64,000 nucleotides of DNA from Urophycis tenuis (Eukaryota > Chordata > Actinopteri > Gadiformes > Phycidae): contig JAXIVH010000124.1 in the NCBI GenBank assembly GCA_036785325.1, positions 256,001 through 320,000 of the forward strand, in the 5' to 3' direction. Of this stretch, positions 56,610 to 64,000 are shown in pieces (the stretch's first letter is position 1; each line of letters begins with the position of its first letter). The notes below the pieces were generated by a model, which made no database searches, was not told the origin of the DNA, and was given only the letters and a program-made list of their open reading frames with translations. The position numbers were made by a program, and so were the translations under genes.

Positions 56610-57190
56610 TGATTGTTTAATAATTTGTGTGTCCTGTGATGTGTGACATTGTGTATTGCAGGCTTGACAGGGATGCAAGGTAGGGCAGAAAAAAGTGACT
56701 ACACTTTCGATTTCAGTTGGTGAGGTATCACTTTGTCATCATCTTGAACACATGCTCTCTTCTAAAATACTACATAGATTAGCCCCTGAAAGACCGTATC
56801 ACTGCTCATTGTCCTTCTCAGCCCCTCTGGTAATCAGGAGCTGGCCTCTTCAATCACAAAAGTACATATAGTGATGAAATAAATTGGTAGGAAATGGAGC
56901 ATTTTCGCATCGAGCACCTGAGCACATGGAGCAGGTCGCCCAACCGTAATTTAAATTCAATTTTCAAACCTATTGCTCTAGTCTCGTTTGGCTCCCACGA
57001 ATGTCCCTTGGCTTCTCATAACGTCTAAACCAATCCATTATCCAGCACCATCGCCCACCTGCTACCAACAGTAAATGGACACATGCAATAGGTACATGCT
57101 TTTTGGGGCCCTAATTATCAAGCCTCTTAGACTTGAAAATCAGGCCTTTTTCAGGTAGTAACAGTTTATCTATGTACTTTTATTGACTTG
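56610..57190. other. Intergenic DNA after pde6d
   Basis: No gene, RNA or clear repeat recognised in this stretch. It leads into the degraded retroelement on the right. Confidence 0.45.
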
Positions 57191-57192
57191 AG

Positions 57193-57420
57193 TCATTGCT
57201 GAGCAATATGACATAAAGTGTAAGTACTGTAAGACAAACACTGGTCCCAGTCAGTCTGGTGGTGACTGACGAGCGCGGTGAGCTGGGTGGCAAACGTTGG
57301 GTTAAAGGGGTCTACCAGCCCAATGCTCTGGCGGTGTAAGGGTCTGGTGCGCGTCTTCCCCACCCCCATCTGCCAGCAGACCAAACACCGTGTGCCTCAA
57401 AACTCCAGGCCTGGCCGCGG
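57193..57420 (-). mobile_element. Decayed Ty3/gypsy-type integrase fragment
   Basis: The minus-strand reading contains RPLHRQSIGLVDPFNPTFA and LVSHHQTDWDQCLS. These match in order the C-terminal part of LTR-retrotransposon integrase cores (the region normally reading PLHPQS..GLVE.FN and ending at a ..DWD.. motif). Several family-typical residues are changed and no continuous pol is present, so this is a relic. Confidence 0.65.
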
Positions 57421-57499
57421 TGCAGCTGGGGTGTAACCTAGAGAGCGTCCTGATCACGTGGCCTCGCGTTCTGCTCCTCTCTACACGGATCAGTTTGGA

Positions 57500-58470
57500 C
57501 CTCTAGCCGCTTGCATCGTTTTCCAGAAATGACGATGGAATCGGCGGGCCAATCAGGGACTGCGTGGTAATTGATGACGTAAAACGGGCGTCACGTGCTT
57601 TGTTACGCTGATTGGCTGAAGGAGTTTGTCTGACAATGCAAGTGCTCCCGCCCACTGAAATGGTTGTGGGTGACTGGAGGTGCAGACTGATCAGCATGAT
57701 GAAAAATAACATGAAGTCACGTGATCAGAATGGTCTCCAGGGTAACTCTGGTGCGCTAAAAGGACAAAACATCTCCACCTGTATGTCAGCCGGTGTTACG
57801 AGGGCCATCTGGTCTGTCGTTGTTATTATTTACAGTCGCTGGAAACGGGGCCTAAGGAATCCACCGCCTGGTACATGGGGAGGCCCCGCCTAGCAATGTT
57901 GCATGAGGGAATGAGAACCATGGGAGGGGCCCCTTCAGTGGTCATGGAGCTCCTAATCCTGCCTGCAACCTGCCCAGTGGAACCAAGCCCTGAACCGATG
58001 CAGCATTTTGGAGCCTCCAGAGGTGCCCGCCCCAATGGAGACCTGAGAGCCCATGGACCTGACCCTAGCCCAAGCCCGTCCAGCAGCTGGGGGATTCCCC
58101 CCTATTCCCCTTCAGTAGCCCGGTGGGATCCAGGGCCACTGCCCCCCGCCCACCAAACACTAATTCACCGGGATGGCTCAGCACTGGGTCATGGTCCTGT
58201 TCCTGCTGCAGTAGCTGGGGAGTCCAGCTCTGGGGACTGGATGTGTCCTGGATGTGTAGCGCAGCAGCCACTGCCAGGGGTTCCTTCCATGCTTGTCTTA
58301 GTGTAGCCAACAGCGACCCTGCCTCCTCACACGGCCGCCAGGAAAGGGGATCTGGATGAAGGACACCATCTCTCCCCGTTGTGTCCTTCAGCTGATTTCT
58401 GCCATTGGGAAACATAAGAGAGAAGGGGGACAGGACAATGCAAGTGTGCAAGATTTTGTGCACCAGTCTA
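57500..58470. other. GC-rich, ORF-rich stretch of unknown nature
   Basis: More GC-rich than its surroundings. Open frames of 69-143 codons exist on both strands (for example 57875-58306 plus, 58463-58065 minus), but none resembles a protein I know, and Pro/Ser/Gly-rich composition can create long frames by chance. It may belong to the retroelement whose integrase relic lies just to the left. Confidence 0.4.
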
Positions 58471-58479
58471 TGATATGAT

Positions 58480-59670
58480 GTTCTGTTTGATCTTCCACAG
58501 AGTTTGGTTATTTACCAAAAAAGTATCTCAGGCCGATGAACTTGAGCTGACTGGCCCCATTTACTGCAGCGTCCGGCTTGCCAACATTTCTGCTCAATCC
58601 GAAGCCAAGAGTCATCAGAGTGATTGCTGTTTGAATGGATGAAACTCGAAACATCACCATAGGACGTGTTACAAGGTGCCTGACAAAGGTCAACAGGTGA
58701 ACAGAATGAGTGCATTCATTGTTGAATTCATCCACCTCTTAAACGCATGCTTTCTCTTGCTCCTTGGCAGTGCAGTTCCTCTTCCCTGTCTCATGTGGAG
58801 GACCTCCTCGTCCGATGTTCTGCCGTCCTGCTAGCTCTCAGTTTGCAAGCTAGCAGTGTTTTCGTCAGCCAGACTTGCCATTAGCTCTGAGACTGAGACG
58901 AGAGTCCTCAATCTATCAATCAATTATCAATGTCTTGTTACTGAGACAAATATTGACAAGACATCACAATTTTAATTTTACCAGATTAATCAGTTAGTTT
59001 GCCCAGGCAATACTTGATTCCCAAGCCAATGTCCAGGCATGCCACTGCAAAACAATGTATGAATTAAGAAAATGATTGATAATCAATTTTGAATACACCA
59101 CCACCATACAACTGAATGGAAATTGCACAAAAATAGAATAAACTGACTTGGCTGTTTACATATTGTACTTGAAGTACAGGGTCATGGGCGGGCCAGACAC
59201 TTCTTTTCAGTTGCCAAAGAAGCTTCCTCTGCAATGCTCACATCGATCCCCATCAGCAGCATTAAACTGACAGTTCTGCAAGCCAATCAGATTTAATGTC
59301 CTTCAACTCACAATGGCTTCCCTATCCAACACTATTGGTCATTTTTGCTATGCAGCGCAGTCTACTCACATATACAAAATGATGAATGTGAATGGTGAAT
59401 GTGTTTTACATACCCACACGTACACTTGCATTACATTACAGTTGTATGTGTTTCTTCATCGTCAAAGAGAAATAAAGATATTGAGACAGACTGACAGAGA
59501 GCACGGCAGAGAGAGACAGAGAGAAAGGAGAGTGACCGAGCGTGTGATGGAGATACACATCAGTTTAGGGGACAAAACCTACCACAGTTGCCTGTGATTG
59601 AATCACATTCATTAGACAGGCTGTCGCAGCTAAGGTCAACACTGGCCTCTCTCTGGTCCTCTACTCGACC
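58480..59670. other. Intergenic region, nothing recognised
   Basis: No supported gene. A purine-rich GAGA-type patch lies at about 59490-59540. Confidence 0.45.
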
Positions 59671-59679
59671 TGTAAACAG

Positions 59680-60052
<373 letters not shown>

Positions 60053-60059
60053 ACAGGTG

Positions 60060-61260
60060 GGAGGATTCTTTTGAAATAAGCAAAAATAATAAGTGACAAT
60101 GATATGGAGTGAACTTAAATACAACGATCTGTTTTATTTTGTCAGTACACAGACAGAAATGAAGTAAAGAGCATCAAAGTATTGGCACATATTACGAAGG
60201 TTGTGTACAGTACAGAAATCACAGATTTACATGCACCTTAATTGGTTTGTTACTGTATCATAACATTACACATAACAGAGTACATTTTGCAGTGTCAATG
60301 CAGCTCAATCTCACTAAAAATGTGATTTAAATTTACATTTCCCTGTCCCATTCATTCTTAAGAATACATTTGTTATATTGTCAAGAAATGGCAGGCGTCA
60401 GCTTGATCAGACTTTGGACAGACAGATTGTTCATGGCCCCTTTCTTTAGAAGCTCAACAAAACATCCAGTGAAAGCACATCAAGGGAAGAGCCAGATAGG
60501 ATATTTTAACATTTTAACTGTGTTGCACTTTTAAGTAACTTGGCCTTCTCTCCACAAAACCTAATAATCGTCCAACACGTATCTTGTAGGTGGTTACAAA
60601 CTTTGTACTCTATTCCTAACGGGGAAAAAGTAATCCCAATAATCACACTCACTCATGTTTTAGTCAATCTCATGTTTACACAGAGAGCAATCATGCCAGT
60701 GATTTGTATCCCACTGTCAGAAAATAGTATGGTCACACAGCGGATCCACAGAGATGAGGGAAAGCATGACCTTTATTTTAAACCATCTCTAATGGCCTTG
60801 TTCCCCCTCACCATTTTGTTACACATGTGCTGTGTTATTTGTAGGCCTCGATCACAAGGCCTGGTATTACTTTCTGTTAGACTCATTATCAATAATGTGG
60901 ATGCTCTAGTTTCTCATTGTTTCTGTCTGCCTTCTTTGCCCCTATGCTTTGACAGGGGCAAAGCATGAATTCATTTCGTTTTTTTCATATTGGGCAAAAA
61001 AAAAAAAAAGATTAAAAAAGAGTGAAATTAAAATTAGATTAAAAAAGCGAATCTACAATCATACAAAAACCATGTGGACTGCACCCCTGAGAACAGCAGG
61101 GCATGAAGCTGCGTAGGATTTTCAGAATGCTGTCCCTTTAGCTGTACTACAATCAAAAACAATAAAGGGGACCAACAGAAAAACAGTGCAAAAAAAAAAA
61201 ACAAGTGAAAAAAACGTTATCAATAAAGTAGATTGACATAGCATCTCAGTCAGGTGGACT
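60060..61260. other. AT-rich region beyond the cathepsin 3' end
   Basis: No recognisable coding sequence. A-rich runs occur at about 60996-61010 and 61189-61202. Part may be 3' UTR of the minus-strand cathepsin gene read through the minisatellite, but no transcript end can be fixed. Confidence 0.4.
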
Positions 61261-61270
61261 CACAGGGCGT

Positions 61271-62095
61271 AGCTACAGTATGGGGTGGAGAGTGTAGCTA
61301 CAGTTCGGGGTGGAGGGTGTAGCTACAGTACAGGGTACAGGGTGTAGCTACAGTACAGGGTACAGGGTGTAGCTACAGTATGGGGTGGAGAGTGTAGCTA
61401 CAGTACGGGGTGGAGGGTGTAGCTACAGTACGGGGTACAGGGTGTAGCTACAGTACGGGGTGGAGGGTGTAGCTACAGTACAGGGTGGAGGGTGTAGCTA
61501 CATTACAGGGTGGAGGGCGTAGCTACAGTACAGGGTACAGGGTGTAGCTACAGTATGGGGTGGAGGGCGTAGCTACAGTACAGGGTGGAGGGTGTAGCTA
61601 CAGTACGGGGTGGTGGGTGTAGCTACAGTACAGGGTGGAGGGCGTAGCTACAGTACGGGGTACAGGGTGTAGCTACAGTACAGGGTACAGGGCGTAGCTA
61701 CAGTACGGGGTGGAGGGTGTAGCTACAGTACAGGGTGGAGGGTGTAGCTGCAGTACGGGGTACAGGGTGTAGCTACAGTACAGGGTACAGGGTGTAGCTA
61801 CAGTACAGGGTACAGGGTGTAGCTACAGTACGGGGTGGAGGGTGTAGCTACAGTACAGGGTGGAGGGTGTAGCTGCAGTACGGGGTACAGGGTGTAGCTA
61901 CAGTACAGGGTACAGGGTGTAGCTACAGTACAGGGTACAGGGTGTAGCTACAGTACGGGGTGGAGGGTGTAGCTACAGTACAGGGTACAGGGCGTAGCTA
62001 CAATACGGGGTACAGGGTGTAGCTACAGTACGGGGTGGAGGGTGTAGCTACAGTACGGGGTGGAGGGTGTAGCTACAGTATGGGGTACAGGGCGT
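61271..62095. repeat. 25-bp x 33 minisatellite spanning the cathepsin stop codon
   Basis: Exactly 33 units of 25 bp, in register from 61271 with no indel. On the minus strand each unit resembles the codons for YALYPIL plus TAG, and the real stop (62075-62073) is in the unit nearest the gene. Two variant positions (CG/CA/TG and TGGAG/TACAG) mark units. Units 18-22 (61696-61820) are repeated identically as units 23-27 (61821-61945), a 125-bp higher-order copy. Confidence 0.97.
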
Positions 62096-63942
62096 AGCTG
62101 GCGATGCCACAGGTGTTGCTCCCATTCCGGACCATCCTCATGAAGCCGCCCTCACCCCAGCTGGACCCCCAACTAGGATCAGACAACATCCACACGAAGA
62201 AGAGCGATGAGAGAGTGCTCTGACGCAAAGCCGTTATGTGAGCTACTCTGTCATCAACATAGCCAGGCTTGGTTCTGTTGGCTCCCACCTGTTTTTAATG
62301 ATCCAGTAGTCCTGGTCGCCGTCCGAGCCAAAGCCCACGAGCAGGACCGCATGGCTCAGGGTGCTGGGGTTACAAGCCGGCTCCTCGTATATTCCTGTCC
62401 ACGTTTTGTTAGATGAATTATGTAGGATTTTTCGGATGTCAAAATTCCAGACAAATATGCTGTGCTTTGCCAATGAATTGTCGCTCAAATAAACAACGGC
62501 TGCCTCCTACAGTTAGTATGTTGCTATTAGTATGTAGCGGCAGTAGTTCAGAGTGGGTGGACAGAGCGGGTCGTCCACTAACCGTAGGGTCGGCGGTTCG
62601 ATCCCCTTGATCCCCCTCCTCCTCCAACTGTCCACATGTCGAACCCCACAATGGTACTGATTGTAAGTCGCTTTGGACAAAAGTGTCTGCTAAATGCCCC
62701 CTTTACCCTTTAGCATGTTTTATTTACTTCAATTCGGTATTGACATCGTTATTGACTCTTCTCGGTATTGCTCAACTGAATGCGTGACCTTAACTTAAGG
62801 CTTGGTTTATTTTGAACGGTGAGGCTTCACTTCATTGGTGGCGTGGCGCAACATCTGAAACCCACCTGAGCTGTAAAACATGAAGCTGGAGTGGTCGGCG
62901 TCTATAGCCACCGTGATTGGCCCGATGGTTGCCACGGCGTCGGCCAGGGCCTGCTCGTCTCCTTTGGGGATGAACCTGTAGTCTTTGACGTGAGCGACCG
63001 ACAGGCCGCTGTTGTAGAAACACGGCTGGGAGTCCTGTAACCAGGGGAATCACGCACACCGTCAAAGTCACAATCAATCAATCAATCGACCTTCATTATT
63101 TAGTGATGGTAGCTCCATCACTAAAAGGAGGAAAAAGGTCGGATGGCGAAATCACAACTCTTCTCTGTTTTGGCACCGCGGTGGTGGAACGAGCTCCCTG
63201 CCAATGTCAGGACTGCGGAGTCACTCCCCATCTTCCGGAAGAAACTCTAGACCCACTTGTTTAGAGTTCACCTGAACCCTGCATAACATCCATCCTCTAA
63301 AAAAAAAAAAAAAACCTACCCTCATGCTCTTATTTGTTGTACGTCTTGGCACTTTTTAATTGCTCTTTGAAACTTGACCAGAGATGTTGTATACTAGCGA
63401 TGGTTAACCCAGCAATTGAAATGCTTGAAACTTGTTCTGGTGACTTTCTCACTGTATTAGCAGCAATGAAATGTTTCACCTTCTTATGACAAATGTACTC
63501 TTTGTAAGTTGCCTTGGATAGAAGCATCTGCTACATGCCCTCCATGTAAATGTAAACGTAAAGTTAGTCTGCGCCTTTTTTCGTGCAACACTGCGACGCG
63601 TCACGCTCAACCAGGCAAAACCAACAACCCTCAACAACCTCCTCCAAGAACCTCCTCCTCTCCGTAACCACGTGTTCTGACGAGCCCACGCTGCACAGCG
63701 CAGCGGGCGTGGACGCTCACCACCGACGTGTAGGGGTACGTGGACGTGGACTGCAGCCCGTTGGCGATCACGTAGTCGTAGGCGTTGGCCATCCAGGCCC
63801 CCGCGCAGCCGTAGGTGCCGTACGGCCTGGAGCAGTCCACCAGGTTCTGCTCACTCAGGGACACCAGCCGACCGGTGTGCTTGTACACCTGGGCCTCGAT
63901 GGCGCCGGTGGTGCTGAACGCCCAGCAGGAACCGCAGTAGCC
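62073..63942 (-). CDS. Cathepsin L-like papain-family cysteine protease, 3' part
   Basis: Lysosomal or digestive endopeptidase of peptidase family C1A. Minus-strand exons 63942-63721, 63034-62866, 62394-62289 and 62172-62073 give the last 198 codons plus stop. The catalytic Cys is in YCGSCWAFS, the His in LSHAVLLVGFG, and the Asn in the exon-joined KNSWGSSWGEGGF. SEQNLVDCS and CGIASYALYPIL are typical. The signal peptide, propeptide (ERFNIN region) and oxyanion-hole Gln lie beyond the right edge. All three visible junctions keep frame with GT-AG sites. I cannot decide between cathepsin L, S, K or a fish-specific paralogue, so no symbol is given. The stop codon lies inside a minisatellite unit. 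Confidence 0.93.
62545..62705 (+). mobile_element. tRNA-derived SINE in cathepsin intron
   Basis: The head has tRNA promoter-like boxes (GTGGACAGAGCGGG and GGTTCGATCCCC). A short body is followed by the tail GTAAGTCGCTTTGGACAAAA and GTGTCTGCTAAATG. The tail is the one found at the end of the LINE-like repeats at 63395-63560 and 30516-30672, suggesting a SINE/LINE pair with a shared 3' end. Confidence 0.8.
63158..63560 (+). mobile_element. L2-like LINE 3' end, inactive
   Basis: The coding remnant reads APRWWNELPANVRTAESLP and IFRKKL, stop, THLFRVHL, the C-terminal end typical of L2-clade LINE proteins, broken by an in-frame TAG at 63248. A 3' UTR with an A run (about 63300-63315) follows, then the repeat body and a TAAGTTGCCTTGGATAGAAG-type tail. 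It is antisense to the cathepsin intron that holds it. Confidence 0.8.
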
Positions 63943-64000
63943 CTTGAGAGGAAAAACACAAACACGTAGACATACACACGCACGCACACGCACACACGCA

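Noticed and set aside
60540..60968. 142-codon plus-strand ORF
   Set aside because: No homology recognised, no codon-use or splice context, and AT-rich non-coding surroundings.

Overview
The window is a stretch of vertebrate nuclear DNA, almost certainly from a ray-finned (teleost) fish. Genes are split into many GT-AG introns. Short introns carry long dinucleotide and trinucleotide microsatellites. Teleost-type repeats are common: tRNA-derived SINEs, L2-like LINE 3' ends, hAT elements and a decayed Ty3/gypsy integrase. The encoded proteins match vertebrate families over their full length. I cannot name the species from sequence alone. No prokaryotic, organellar or CRISPR content is visible.

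Layout from left to right: lonp1, mitochondrial Lon protease (+, 303-9646, 21 coding exons); rpl36, ribosomal protein eL36 (-, 11298-13057 coding, with a 5'TOP-like leader exon near 13706-13734); lmnb2, lamin B2 (+, 15403-24387, 13 exons); ctns, cystinosin (-, 27317-30873, 10 coding exons); mrpl55, a mitochondrial ribosomal protein (+, 33102-34646); slc5a9, the SGLT4 sodium/sugar cotransporter (+, 36694-46545, 13 exons); pde6d, the prenyl-binding delta subunit (+, 48213-55760, 5 exons); a repeat-rich gap; and the 3' part of a papain-family cathepsin L-like protease (-, 62073-63942, running off the right edge). I rebuilt the exon chains by hand from splice sites and protein similarity. Every complete chain sums to a multiple of three: 1003, 105, 579, 377, 147, 654 and 150 aa.

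The genes do not form one pathway. Lon and mL55 act in mitochondria, cystinosin and the cathepsin in lysosomes, lamin B2 at the nuclear envelope, SGLT4 at the plasma membrane, and PDE6D in the cytosol as a carrier of prenylated proteins. Lonp1 and rpl36 lying close together recalls human 19p13.3. ctns and mrpl55 are divergent, with LINE debris between them.

The most unusual signals are in the repeats. Two unrelated minus-strand genes (ctns and the cathepsin) each end inside a minisatellite whose unit contains the gene's own last codons and stop codon. A hAT element is nested inside another hAT element, both with intact 8-bp target duplications. A foldback element in lmnb2 has a 9-bp target duplication. 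A (CT)87 tract sits against a lonp1 splice acceptor. An 11-bp array rich in forkhead consensus cores follows a pde6d exon. ctns intron 1 uses a GC-AG splice pair.
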